A DNA stretch of 64,000 nt from Lacinutrix sp. Hel_I_90 (GTDB lineage: Bacteria; Bacteroidota; Bacteroidia; Flavobacteriales; Flavobacteriaceae): contig NZ_JYNQ01000001.1 in the NCBI RefSeq assembly GCF_000934685.1, forward strand, positions 3,733,981 to 3,797,980, read 5' to 3'. Below the pieces are notes generated by a model that worked only from the letters and a program-made list of their open reading frames with translations, did no database searches and was not told the origin of the DNA. Both the position numbers and the translations under genes were made by a program. Of the stretch, positions 17,727 through 27,050 are shown piece after piece; position 1 is the first letter of the stretch, and each line of letters starts with the position of its first letter.

Positions 17727-18416
17727 TTAGAAGTTAGGACTCAATCCATACTCTTTATAAAATGCATCTAATATTGACACAACTTCTTCTTCAGTATCTA
17801 CTAAATGAACCAAATCCAGATCTCCAGGACTCACATTAGTGAATTTATCTAACATGGTTTCTTTTATCCAATCTATTAATCCAGACCAGAAGTCTTTACC
17901 GACTAAGATTATTGGAAATTTTTCGATTTTATTAGTTTGAATCAATGTAATTGCTTCAAAAAGTTCATCTAATGTTCCAAATCCTCCAGGCATAACTACA
18001 AACCCTTGAGAGTATTTAACAAACATGACTTTACGAACAAAGAAATAATCGAAGTCTAAGCTCTTATCACTATCAATATACGGGTTGTCATGTTGCTCGA
18101 ATGGCAAATCAATATTTAGGCCAACAGAAGTTCCTCCAGCTAAATGAGCACCTTTATTACCAGCCTCCATGATGCCAGGTCCGCCACCAGTAATAACACC
18201 ATAACCTGCTTCGCAAATACTTTTTGCTACGCTTTCTGCTAATTTATAATATTTATGATCTGGCTTAGTTCTTGCAGATCCAAAAATAGAAACACAAGGC
18301 CCTATTTGACTCATTTTTTCAAATCCGTTAACAAACTCACCCATAATCTTAAAGATTGCCCATGAATCGTTTGTTTTGTTTTCATTCCAACCTTTATGAT
18401 GTTGTTCTTCTCTCAT
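17727..18416 (-). CDS. LOG family protein (TIGR00730; cytokinin riboside 5'-monophosphate phosphoribohydrolase-like)
   Basis: The protein has the lysine-decarboxylase-like Rossmann fold of the LOG family: SIFGSARTKP, GGGPGIMEAGNKGA, and the signature PGGFGTLDE. LOG enzymes cleave nucleoside monophosphates to free base plus ribose 5-phosphate; the bacterial role is mostly nucleotide salvage or unknown. The frame is open to an ATG at 18455, but a good promoter -7 element (18453-18460) overlaps that codon. I therefore start at the ATG at 18416 (MREEQHHKGW, 229 residues), which also matches how flavobacterial homologues begin as I recall them. Confidence 0.9.
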   Translation of the reverse strand: MREEQHHKGWNENKTNDSWAIFKIMGEFVNGFEKMSQIGPCVSIFGSARTKPDHKYYKLAESVAKSICEAGYGVITGGGPGIMEAGNKGAHLAGGTSVGLNIDLPFEQHDNPYIDSDKSLDFDYFFVRKVMFVKYSQGFVVMPGGFGTLDELFEAITLIQTNKIEKFPIILVGKDFWSGLIDWIKETMLDKFTNVSPGDLDLVHLVDTEEEVVSILDAFYKEYGLSPNF

Positions 18417-18452
18417 TATAATATGTTTAGTTCTCTTGCTATTTAAGAAAGA

Positions 18453-18481
18453 CAAATTTAAGAGAAATAGTGATTTAACAA
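18453..18481 (-). promoter_or_regulatory. Bacteroidota promoter of the LOG-family gene
   Basis: Read on the minus strand, TTG (18479-18481), an 18-base spacer, then TAAATTTG (18453-18460), an exact TAnnTTTG. Transcription would begin near 18446, inside the longer frame, which decides the LOG start at 18416. Confidence 0.65.
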
Positions 18482-18498
18482 CTAAATTATTAGAATAA

Positions 18499-18527
18499 AA
18501 AAAGCAACCTGATAATGGTTGCTTTTT
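18499..18527 (-). terminator. Rho-independent terminator of the lmo0937-type gene
   Basis: AAAAAGCAACC (18499-18509) pairs with GGTTGCTTTTT (18517-18527). On the minus strand it follows the small membrane-protein gene by about 20 bases and separates it from the LOG promoter. Confidence 0.9.
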
Positions 18528-18548
18528 AATTTTTATGTTTTGGTTTTA

Positions 18549-18737
<189 letters not shown>

Positions 18738-18842
18738 TTAAATCTAAGATAGACAATTAAATGGCTAATAATTAAAATTTAAGTTTAAGAGTTAAAACTA
18801 ATAGTTAATGCACCAAAAAGGAATGTTTTTGTAATGATATTC

Positions 18843-21674
18843 TTACTTTAATTCCTTTTTTAAGAACTTTGCTGTATAGCTTTTTTTATGTTTAGCAACC
18901 GCTTCAGGTGTTCCTTCCACAATTATTTCCCCACCGCCTTTACCACCTTCATAGCCAATGTCTATAATATGATCCACTGTTTTAATAACGTCTAAATTAT
19001 GTTCAATAACCACCACTGTATTACCTTTATTTGCTAATTTATTGAGTACAATCATCAGTACGCGTATGTCTTCAAAATGTAGGCCTGTAGTAGGTTCATC
19101 TAAGATATAGAACGTGTTTCCTGTGTCGCGTTTACTTAATTCTGTAGCTAATTTTATGCGCTGTGCTTCACCGCCAGAAAGCGTTGTGCTTTGTTGGCCA
19201 AGTGTTATGTAACCCAACCCAACATCTACAATAGTTTTGAGCTTTTTATGAATTTTAGGAATGTTTTCAAAGAACGAAACAGCTTCATTCATAGTCATGT
19301 TTAGCACATCGCTAATACTTTTTCCTTTATACCTAATCTCTAAAGTTTCACGATTAAAACGTTTGCCTTGGCAGGTTTCACATTCTACATAGACATCTGG
19401 GAGGAAATTCATTTCTATAACACGTAAACCTCCACCTTTACAGGTTTCACATCGACCGCCAGCGACATTAAAACTAAAGCGTCCAGGTTTATAACCACGA
19501 ATCATGGCTTCTGGAATTTTAGCAAATAAACTTCTAATTTCATTAAATGTTCCCGTATATGTCGCAGGATTACTACGAGGCGTTCTGCCAATGGGCGACT
19601 GGTTTATATCAATAACTTTATCGCAATGTTCTAAGCCTTTGATGCTTTTGTAAGGCATAGGTTTTTTTACACCATTAAAATAATAGGCATTGAGAATAGG
19701 GTAGAGTGTTTCATTGATTAAAGTCGACTTTCCACTTCCTGAAACACCTGTAATACCAATCATTTTACCCAATGGTATTTTTACCGAAACGTTTTTTAGG
19801 TTGTTGCCTGTACAGCCTTTTAATTCTATGAACTTACCGTTTCCTTCACGACGTTTTTTAGGCACTTCAATTTCTCTTTTTCCATTTAAATATTCTGCAG
19901 TAAGTGTATGTTCCTTAAGTAACTGCTCGGGTGTGCCCTGACTAATAATTTCTCCACCGTGTTTTCCGGCTCTCGGACCAATATCAATAACATGATCGGC
20001 GCGCTCAATCATGTCTTTATCGTGCTCAACAACAATGACCGAGTTGCCAATATCTCGCAGCGCAATTAAGGAATTAATTAACTTTTCATTATCGCGTTGA
20101 TGCAAACCAATACTAGGTTCATCTAATATATAAAGTACACCCACGAGTTGTGAGCCAATTTGAGTCGCTAAACGAATGCGTTGTGCTTCGCCTCCAGAGA
20201 GTGATTTTGAACTTCGGTTTAAGGACAAATAAGTTAAACCAACATCTACTAAAAACTGTAATCTGGCTTTGATTTCTTTAATGACTTCTTCAGCAATTTT
20301 TAATTGTTTTTCAGAGAGGTGTTTAGGCAAATCCTCAAACCATTCAGCTAAGTCAACAATGTCTTTGTTCGCTAATTCGGCGATGTTTTTTCCGTTTACT
20401 TTAAAGTATAAAGATTCTTTTCGTAAGCGAGAACCTTCGCAAACTGGACATTCTACTTTGTCCATAAAATCTTTCGCCCAGCGTTGTAGGGAAGTAGATT
20501 CAGCATTTTTATATTGGTTATCAATAAAGGTAGCTACCCCTTCGAAATCAATTTTGTAGTCTCTAGTAACACCAAGCGTTTTGCTTTCTACTGAAAACTT
20601 ATCGTTTCCACCATATAAAATGAGTTGCTTTGCTTCGGCAGGAATTGATTTGTAGGCATCTGTCATTTTAAATTTATAACGCTCTGCAATCAATTCCAAC
20701 TGTTTAAAAATCCAACTCTTCTTTTCTGGTCCGTGTGGTGCTAATGCACCATTTTTAATAGATAAAGAATCGTCTGGAATGATTTTTTTTTCATTGACCT
20801 GATACAAAGTCCCAATACCATTGCAATAATCGCAAGCGCCTTTTGGTGAGTTAAAAGAAAAATTATTTGGTTCTGGATTAGGGTAAGAAATGCCCGAAGC
20901 GGCACACATTAAACTCCTACTAAAATAGCGTGCTTCTTGTGAGTCTTGCTCTATGACCATTAATATATCGTCACCATGATACATGGCGGTATTAATCGTT
21001 TCGTCTAAACGTTTGTCATTTTTTGTTGTGTCGTCAATTTTAAGTCTGTCGATTACAATTTCGATGTCATGATTCTTGTAACGATCCAGTTTCATGCCCT
21101 TGGTGATGTCTACAATCTCACCATCTGTGCGCACTTTTACAAAACCTTGTTTTCCTATTTGTTCAAAGAGTTCGCGATAGTGCCCTTTTCGAGAGCGTAC
21201 AGCAGGCGATAAAACAGTAATCCGCTTACCTTTAAAATCTTGAATAATAAGTTCTTTAATTTGCTCATCGCTGTAGCTCACCATTTTCTCTCCAGTATTA
21301 TAACTGTAGGCGTCACTTGCTCTGGCATAAAGTAATCTTAAGAAATCATAAATTTCGGTAATGGTTCCCACTGTAGATCGGGGCGATTTGCTAGTGGTTT
21401 TCTGCTCGATGGCAATTACTGGTGATAAACCATCTATTTTATCGACATCTGGCCGTTCTAAGCCGCCTAAAAATTGTCTGGCATAGGCCGAAAAGGTTTC
21501 TATATAACGTCGTTGACCTTCAGCATAAATCGTATCAAAAGCCAGTGAAGATTTACCACTACCTGACAAGCCAGTAATAACAACCAGCTTTTCACGCGGA
21601 ATGGTGACATCTATATTTTTAAGATTGTGCACTCTGGCACCAAGAACTTCTATATTTTCTTCGAAATTTGTCAT
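18843..21674 (-). CDS. uvrA: Excinuclease ABC subunit A
   Basis: UvrA is the damage-sensing ABC ATPase of nucleotide excision repair and loads UvrB on lesions. At 943 residues it has full length. Visible are the first Walker [10 protein letters not shown] near residue 36, the UvrB-binding region with [17 protein letters not shown], zinc-module CxxC pairs ([30 protein letters not shown]) and the second Walker [11 protein letters not shown] at about 640. Both LSGGEAQRI(R/K)LA signatures and both Walker B segments (YILDEP) are also present. A 174-residue protein with a DNA-repair-like Tudor start is divergent from it. No odd features. Confidence 0.98.
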   Translation of the reverse strand: MTNFEENIEVLGARVHNLKNIDVTIPREKLVVITGLSGSGKSSLAFDTIYAEGQRRYIETFSAYARQFLGGLERPDVDKIDGLSPVIAIEQKTTSKSPRSTVGTITEIYDFLRLLYARASDAYSYNTGEKMVSYSDEQIKELIIQDFKGKRITVLSPAVRSRKGHYRELFEQIGKQGFVKVRTDGEIVDITKGMKLDRYKNHDIEIVIDRLKIDDTTKNDKRLDETINTAMYHGDDILMVIEQDSQEARYFSRSLMCAASGISYPNPEPNNFSFNSPKGACDYCNGIGTLYQVNEKKIIPDDSLSIKNGALAPHGPEKKSWIFKQLELIAERYKFKMTDAYKSIPAEAKQLILYGGNDKFSVESKTLGVTRDYKIDFEGVATFIDNQYKNAESTSLQRWAKDFMDKVECPVCEGSRLRKESLYFKVNGKNIAELANKDIVDLAEWFEDLPKHLSEKQLKIAEEVIKEIKARLQFLVDVGLTYLSLNRSSKSLSGGEAQRIRLATQIGSQLVGVLYILDEPSIGLHQRDNEKLINSLIALRDIGNSVIVVEHDKDMIERADHVIDIGPRAGKHGGEIISQGTPEQLLKEHTLTAEYLNGKREIEVPKKRREGNGKFIELKGCTGNNLKNVSVKIPLGKMIGITGVSGSGKSTLINETLYPILNAYYFNGVKKPMPYKSIKGLEHCDKVIDINQSPIGRTPRSNPATYTGTFNEIRSLFAKIPEAMIRGYKPGRFSFNVAGGRCETCKGGGLRVIEMNFLPDVYVECETCQGKRFNRETLEIRYKGKSISDVLNMTMNEAVSFFENIPKIHKKLKTIVDVGLGYITLGQQSTTLSGGEAQRIKLATELSKRDTGNTFYILDEPTTGLHFEDIRVLMIVLNKLANKGNTVVVIEHNLDVIKTVDHIIDIGYEGGKGGGEIIVEGTPEAVAKHKKSYTAKFLKKELK

Positions 21675-21924
21675 AGCAATAGTGAAATCTTTGTCTTTTT
21701 AGACAGATTTGCGAAGATACGCTTTTAGGATATTAATTTGAAATGGAATTCGTTAGGGTTTTCTTAATAGTGATTCTTTAAAGAACAACGTTGAGTAATT
21801 TCGGAATCAGGATTTTTATTTTATATTTTAGTATTTTGTATGCCTCTAAGGCGATTTATTTAAAAACTATAGCAAACACGTTTAACCTCTAAAAGCGTCC
21901 TGTTCAGGCAGGAATGACAAAACC
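21675..21924. other. Divergent spacer between uvrA and the Tudor-like gene
   Basis: On the minus strand TATCTTCG at 21710-21717 is a near match to the -7 consensus for uvrA. At 21890-21915 a CCTG-TT-CAGG hairpin followed by GGAATGAC resembles pieces of the intergenic repeat seen at 4751-4793. Nothing else is visible. Confidence 0.35.
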
Positions 21925-22449
21925 ATGAAAATACTAGGAATAGGCTCAAGAATTAGCCACAAAGATTACGGAAAGGGAGTAGTGACTAATGTTGATAATC
22001 AGCACTATTGGGTAACCTTTATTGAAAAAGGATTAGAAACCATTCCCTTAAACGAACCCATTGAAATCATTGAAGCAGCAGAAAACGAGGTAGATACCGT
22101 AAGCTTTTTTGATATTGAAAGCAGTTTGGTGCGCATTTTAAAGAAATACAGTGACGTAACTGAAGTGGTCCATATTGCAGATAAATGGAAAGGTGGTAAA
22201 CTTATTTTGGAACCAGAGGATACTAATTTACAAGGTAAAGAGATAAAGATTGACGATTTTTTTCACAAAATCACAATGGTTCGCGACCGTTTACGTGTGA
22301 TGGAGCAAAAAATCAATGCCAGTAATCTTGAAGAAAACGAAAAGATTGATTTGCAACAGTATATCACCCGTATTTATGGGAGTTTAACAACCTTTAATGT
22401 ATTGTTTAAATTGAAGGCACAGTATTTTGTAGGGCAGAAGTCTAAATAG
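21925..22449 (+). CDS. Conserved hypothetical protein with UvrD-tail/Tudor-like N-terminus
   Basis: The first 45 residues of this 174-residue protein (GIGSRISHKDYGKGVV then a WVTF strand) follow the pattern G-x-R-x-x-H-x-x-(F/Y)G-x-G-x-V. This is the same small barrel that ends UvrD/PcrA helicases. The rest is helical and charged (residues 60-174) with no recognised motif. There is no signal peptide, so it is cytoplasmic. It is divergent from uvrA. The UvrD tail binds RNA polymerase in other bacteria, so a link to transcription-coupled repair is possible, but this is inference. Confidence 0.75.
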   Translation: MKILGIGSRISHKDYGKGVVTNVDNQHYWVTFIEKGLETIPLNEPIEIIEAAENEVDTVSFFDIESSLVRILKKYSDVTEVVHIADKWKGGKLILEPEDTNLQGKEIKIDDFFHKITMVRDRLRVMEQKINASNLEENEKIDLQQYITRIYGSLTTFNVLFKLKAQYFVGQKSK

Positions 22450-22485
22450 GTTTATAACTCTGTCCAGTCTCAGTTTTTAGTCTGT

Positions 22486-23226
22486 TTATTGTGACTGAGC
22501 GCTTTCTATATCCTCAATTTCCAGTCCCAAAATTAGCAACTTATGAAACGTCGGCAGTATCGCTCCGGTTTTAGTAGTGGTCCAATTATTCCATGTGGCT
22601 TTCAAACCATCGATGGGTAAAATAGCGACCCACATTTGAAAACTAGTCGGTTTTCCTGTTTCATCTAAATGCCATAAGTAAGAATCTCCAGGCGTAGAGC
22701 CACCAGAGGTATACGTCACCAATAAGGCTTTCTCACCATTTTTAAGTGTTACTAAAGAACGTTTTACGCCGTTGTCAAAAACTTTGTAAGGGGCTACAAG
22801 CCAAAAGGAATCGTTATTAAAATAGGCGATAGCTTTTTTTATGGTTTCTTGTTGCTTTTCTGCTTCAATTTTTATGTCCTCTTCAAACGCGACGCTTTTT
22901 GACTGGTTATTTAAATCTAAAAGTACTTTGTAGTTTTTCCAATAGACTTCACAGGTGTTCTCGGTTTTATTCCATTTAAAATGATGGCGTTTTTTAAAGG
23001 TCCATGCTATATAATCGGTTGCTTTATAAGCGTCGTAATCTAAAGCATTTAACATTTTAACAGCTAAGACGTCAGCTTCTTTTCCTTCAGTTCCTTTTGG
23101 TAACGGTTCATTGTATTTAAAATACAGGAAACCGTAAAGTAGTAAAGTAGGTAGTGTAAAGAATATAATAATTCCTCCTATAATTTTTAGGATTCTTTTA
23201 AGTGTCCATTTCTTTTTTTTGCTCAT
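22486..23226 (-). CDS. Hypothetical membrane-anchored protein
   Basis: The 246-residue protein has a basic start (MSKKKKWTLKR) and a single hydrophobic helix at about residues 13-33 that would anchor it in the inner membrane. A soluble, outward-facing part of about 210 residues follows, rich in Trp (WKNYKVLL, WLVAPYKVFDNG, YLWHLDETG). The strand-rich pattern hints at a substrate or lipid-binding beta fold. No motif or family is recognised. It is convergent with the Tudor-like gene and has no operon partner. Confidence 0.72.
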   Translation of the reverse strand: MSKKKKWTLKRILKIIGGIIIFFTLPTLLLYGFLYFKYNEPLPKGTEGKEADVLAVKMLNALDYDAYKATDYIAWTFKKRHHFKWNKTENTCEVYWKNYKVLLDLNNQSKSVAFEEDIKIEAEKQQETIKKAIAYFNNDSFWLVAPYKVFDNGVKRSLVTLKNGEKALLVTYTSGGSTPGDSYLWHLDETGKPTSFQMWVAILPIDGLKATWNNWTTTKTGAILPTFHKLLILGLEIEDIESAQSQ

Positions 23227-23598
23227 ATATTGTATTGTTATTCCTCAATGCCAGGAATCTAATTGTTTTCCAACCCTATAAATCAGGACGTATTCCTTTT
23301 AATTTAGAATATCACCTCACTACCAGTATTTCATCTGACACCACTACTTAAAAAAAGGAGAATACTTTTTATATTTGACTGTAAAGATACAATTAAGAAA
23401 TTCCTTTCCTATTTTAGTTAGGGTGGATTCCGCTTTTTTTTAGTTGAATACGGAAAGGTAAAAGCCTTATTTTAGCATGTTTCGACCTTCTTTATCGTTG
23501 TGTTAGAACAATGATAAATACGCTTTTAACTTAGAATTCATCTTTAGTTATGCATAAAAAGAGTGCCAGGTTAATAGTGCTAGCATTTACAGATAGTA
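23227..23598. other. Intergenic region, about 370 bases, no gene seen
   Basis: No frame of useful length. There is an imperfect inverted repeat near 23497-23517 (ATCGTTGT against AACAATGAT) around a short loop, and a fragment resembling the interspersed repeat near 23243-23262. The stretch may hold the promoter of the membrane-anchored protein gene and the end of ggt transcription, but I see no clear element. Confidence 0.4.
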
Positions 23599-25287
23599 TC
23601 AAAAACCAACAGCAGCATCATCCCCACGATAATCTGCGCCACCTTCGAGTGTGCCATCTGGTAATACTAAAACACCATCTACGTTACCAATTACTGGCGA
23701 GCGTTCTTCATTTATAGTATAACCTTTTTGCTCTAGTTCTTTAATGATTTCTTTTGAAAAAGCATTCGGTTCCATTCTAATTTCATCTGGCAACCATTGG
23801 TGATGAAAACGAGGTGCGTTAACAGCCTCTTGCATGGTCATATCAAACGCGTGAACATTTAAAATGGTTTGTAATACAGAGGTGATAATCGTTGAGCCAC
23901 CAGGTGTTCCAACACTCATTAGTAATTTGCCGTCTTTTTCTATAATTGTGGGTGTCATTGAGCTTAACATGCGTTTTTCGGGGAGAATGGCATTGGCTTC
24001 AGCACCAATTAAGCCATAAAAATTTGGTACGCCAGGCTTACTGCTAAAATCGTCCATTTCATTATTTAAAAAGAAACCCAATTCTGAAGAGAATAACTTA
24101 GAGCCAAATCCGCTGTTCAATGTCGTCGTTACTGCAATCGCATTTCCAAATTGATCTACAATAGAGTAGTGAGTGGTTTCATCACTTTCTACAATACCAA
24201 CTTTTCCATGGGATACTTTACTAGAGGGCGTTGCCTTCTCAAAAGAAAAATCAGCCATGCGGTTTTTTAAATAGTCATCACTTATCAATTCTTTTTGAGG
24301 GACAGTTATAAAATCTGGATCACCTAAATAATAGCTTCTATCTGCATAAGCACGACGCTCGGCTTCAGCTAAAACTTGGATGGTTTTTACAGAATTATGA
24401 CCCAATTTTGATAAATCAAAAGCTGCAACCGATTTCATGATCTGTGCTAATGCAATACCACCGCTAGAAGGTGGTGCTATAGAAATAATTTTTAGTCCGT
24501 CATACTCAAAAGTCACAGGTTCTCTCCATTTAACAGCGTACGTGGCTAAATCTTCCAAGCTTAGAACACCCCCGTTATCTTGAATGAACTTGACTAATAT
24601 TTCTGCTGTTTTTCCTCTGTAAAACTCATCCTTTCCATTTTGCATAATACGTGTTAAGGTTTCTGCTAATTCTGGATATTTAATCGTGTCATTTGCTTTC
24701 CAGTTTTTTACAAATAGAATGGTGTCTTTATTGGCGAGTTTAAAATCTTCCTGCTTTTCTGCTGTTCTTATTTCTTGCTTTTTAGTGACTATCACACCGC
24801 GTTTTGCCAGTTCAATAACGGGTTTTATAAGGGCTTCTATGGGTAGGCTACCAAATTTTTCATGCACCGCAAAAATAGCGGCAACAGAACCAGGTACACC
24901 AACAGCCAACGCACCACGGGTACTTAAATCTGGAATCACATTCCCCAAACTGTCTAAATACATGTCTTTCGTAGCAGCCAAAGGTGCTTTTTCTCTAAAA
25001 TCAAGACTGCCAATAGTACCGTTATTTTCACGATAAACCATGAATCCGCCACCGCCAATATTTCCTGCATAAGGATAAGCTACTGCTAGTGCTAATTGCG
25101 TGGCAATCATAGCGTCAAAGGCGTTGCCACCTTGTTGGAGGATATCACTACCAATTTGAGAGGCTTCAACTCTTGCCGAGACGACCATCGCTTTTTGTGT
25201 GATTAAACCACGACTAGGTGTTTTTTGTTTGCACGAAAAGCAGATTACTGATATAAAGAAATAAAGAGATATCGCATTTAATTTCAT
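23599..25287 (-). CDS. ggt: Gamma-glutamyltransferase, lipoprotein-type signal
   Basis: GGT is a self-cleaving Ntn hydrolase that breaks the gamma-glutamyl bond of glutathione or transfers the glutamyl group. The 562-residue precursor shows GGNAFDAM and GNIGGGGFMVYR at the start of the large subunit and APPSSGGIAL in the middle. The processing site DETTHYSIVD has catalytic Thr at about 371, and the glycine-rich GTPGGSTIITSV lies near the end. The N-terminus has a lipobox-like FISVICFSC, so the enzyme is probably membrane-tethered in the periplasm. It is a single gene. All key residues are present. Confidence 0.95.
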   Translation of the reverse strand: MKLNAISLYFFISVICFSCKQKTPSRGLITQKAMVVSARVEASQIGSDILQQGGNAFDAMIATQLALAVAYPYAGNIGGGGFMVYRENNGTIGSLDFREKAPLAATKDMYLDSLGNVIPDLSTRGALAVGVPGSVAAIFAVHEKFGSLPIEALIKPVIELAKRGVIVTKKQEIRTAEKQEDFKLANKDTILFVKNWKANDTIKYPELAETLTRIMQNGKDEFYRGKTAEILVKFIQDNGGVLSLEDLATYAVKWREPVTFEYDGLKIISIAPPSSGGIALAQIMKSVAAFDLSKLGHNSVKTIQVLAEAERRAYADRSYYLGDPDFITVPQKELISDDYLKNRMADFSFEKATPSSKVSHGKVGIVESDETTHYSIVDQFGNAIAVTTTLNSGFGSKLFSSELGFFLNNEMDDFSSKPGVPNFYGLIGAEANAILPEKRMLSSMTPTIIEKDGKLLMSVGTPGGSTIITSVLQTILNVHAFDMTMQEAVNAPRFHHQWLPDEIRMEPNAFSKEIIKELEQKGYTINEERSPVIGNVDGVLVLPDGTLEGGADYRGDDAAVGF

Positions 25288-25347
25288 AGTCCTATTTGAG
25301 ATTTATTAAAAAAGAGGGCGACGTCGAAAACGCTGCGCCAGGGCAGG

Positions 25348-25947
25348 TTATTTTTGTATATTTTCTATTTCTATTAATTTTTTAGCTGAAAAGTGAATGA
25401 GCTCTTCAAAAAAACTGCTGAACTCCGTTTCAAATTCATCATAAAATTCCTGAAGTTCATTAATGGCTAAATTCATTTGAGCTCTATTGTGTGTTCTGCG
25501 ATTCATTCCTTCTAATACTTTAGTAATACCTTCAATAGAGGCGTAGCTTAATAACCAATTGTCAGTAATCATATAAGGCATCATTTGCTGAATTCGCTTT
25601 GGGAGTATTTCAAAATGATCTTGAAGCGATTCATAAAAATCATCAACATATTTCTCTAAAGGAATAGTAGAATAATTACTCCAGTTTTTTGCTAAAAAAT
25701 GATCGTAAAGAATATCGACAATAACGCCAGAGTAATGACTGTAGTTCTTGTGTAATCTTTTAGTGCTTAGTCTAACGGTTTTATGAGCGTCTGTAAACGT
25801 GTCTATTTGGCGATGTAATAATATGCCTGTTTGAATGTCTTTTGGGTACTTTTGATAACGCTTCCCACGAATACCATCTGCAATGAAATTGCCAATAGTA
25901 ACGCTTTTGTTGTCTCCAGAAAGATAAATGTGTGCGAGAAAGTTCAT
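25348..25947 (-). CDS. Acyl carrier protein phosphodiesterase family protein
   Basis: This 199-residue protein matches the AcpH family: MNFLAHIYLSG with the early His, IGNFIADGIRGK with the Asp, GILLHRQIDTFTD and VIVDILYDHFLAKNW. These His/Asp sites form the metal centre of an HD-like fold. AcpH removes 4'-phosphopantetheine from holo-ACP, turning over the prosthetic group. It is divergent from the acyltransferase gene with only 41 bases between the starts. Family assignment is strong; specific activity in this group of bacteria is assumed. Confidence 0.9.
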   Translation of the reverse strand: MNFLAHIYLSGDNKSVTIGNFIADGIRGKRYQKYPKDIQTGILLHRQIDTFTDAHKTVRLSTKRLHKNYSHYSGVIVDILYDHFLAKNWSNYSTIPLEKYVDDFYESLQDHFEILPKRIQQMMPYMITDNWLLSYASIEGITKVLEGMNRRTHNRAQMNLAINELQEFYDEFETEFSSFFEELIHFSAKKLIEIENIQK

Positions 25948-25988
25948 AAAATAAATATATGTATTTTTATCGCTTAAAATCTATTTAA

Positions 25989-27050
25989 TTGAAAAGACTT
26001 CCAAATTTAAATCCCTTGCGTTTTGTTTTAGCATTTTTGGTTTTAATTTTTCATTTACCACAATTATCACGTAATCAAGGCTTACCCTATTTTAATGGTT
26101 TACCAATCTTTAATAAAGGGATTGAAGCAGTCTATATGTTCTTTGTTTTAAGTGGTTTCTTAATCATTAGACAAATTTATGTTGCTAAGACAAACCATAC
26201 TTTTTCAATCAAAAATTTCTATACCAGACGAGCCCTTCGAATTCTTCCTTTATATTTTTTAATTGTCGCTTTTGGCTTGTTTTTTTATAACGTAGTGCTT
26301 CCCTTTTTAGGGATTCCTTTTGAAATAAATTACGAAGCTAAAGATACCGTTCTACTTTTATTATTTCCTAATGTGTTTTCGGGTTTATTTGAACCTGGAG
26401 GGATTTTAGAAATCTTGTGGTCTATAGGCATTGAAGAACAATTTTATCTAACGATTGCACCATTAATGTTGCTTATTAAGAATCGTAGAGTAGTCATTGT
26501 ATTAACGGTAATTACGGTCTTGTATTTATTATTATTTCATTTAGACTTTTTCGAAGTCTTAAGACGTTTTCAATTCGTTTATTTCTTTATCCTCTTTGGA
26601 GGAATCATAGCTGTTTTGGAAGCGCAAGAAAAGTTGTTATTTTTAAAAAAATCAAAAATTATTTCGATGGGCATAGTAGTGCTAATTATTTTTTACTTTT
26701 TTACTGATTGGCTTAAATGTGATTCCAGAATACTTTATAATTTAATTACTGCAATACTATTCAGTTTATTTATTCATGCTATTAGCAGTCACCCCAAGGG
26801 TTTTAAAGTGAGAAATAAACTATTAAATTATCTGGGAAGTATTTCTTATGGTATTTATATGTACCACGTAATAGTGCTAAATGCTATGGTTTTCTTATTT
26901 TTGCAATTGAATAAAATCGTAGTGTTTAATGATGTTCTAACCATTGTGTTACTTAATGTAATGACTCTGGTTTTTACGATCTTATTAGCACATGTTTCTT
27001 ATAAATATTTTGAAACTTATTTTCTAAAACTTAAAAATAAATACAGATAA
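25989..27050 (+). CDS. Acyltransferase family 3 membrane protein
   Basis: The 353-residue protein has about ten hydrophobic segments and the family hallmarks. NPLRFVLAFLVLIFHL holds the catalytic-type His in the first helix, YMFFVLSGFLIIRQ follows, then FYTRRALRILPLYF with the Arg pair, and a late YHVIVLN helix. Acyltransferase-3 proteins O-acylate cell-surface glycans or lipids from the cytoplasmic membrane. The start is TTG at 25989; no ATG fits the conserved N-terminus. Its stop is directly followed by the glmM ATG, so the two are co-transcribed, coupling surface acylation with amino-sugar supply. Confidence 0.9.
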   Translation: MKRLPNLNPLRFVLAFLVLIFHLPQLSRNQGLPYFNGLPIFNKGIEAVYMFFVLSGFLIIRQIYVAKTNHTFSIKNFYTRRALRILPLYFLIVAFGLFFYNVVLPFLGIPFEINYEAKDTVLLLLFPNVFSGLFEPGGILEILWSIGIEEQFYLTIAPLMLLIKNRRVVIVLTVITVLYLLLFHLDFFEVLRRFQFVYFFILFGGIIAVLEAQEKLLFLKKSKIISMGIVVLIIFYFFTDWLKCDSRILYNLITAILFSLFIHAISSHPKGFKVRNKLLNYLGSISYGIYMYHVIVLNAMVFLFLQLNKIVVFNDVLTIVLLNVMTLVFTILLAHVSYKYFETYFLKLKNKYR

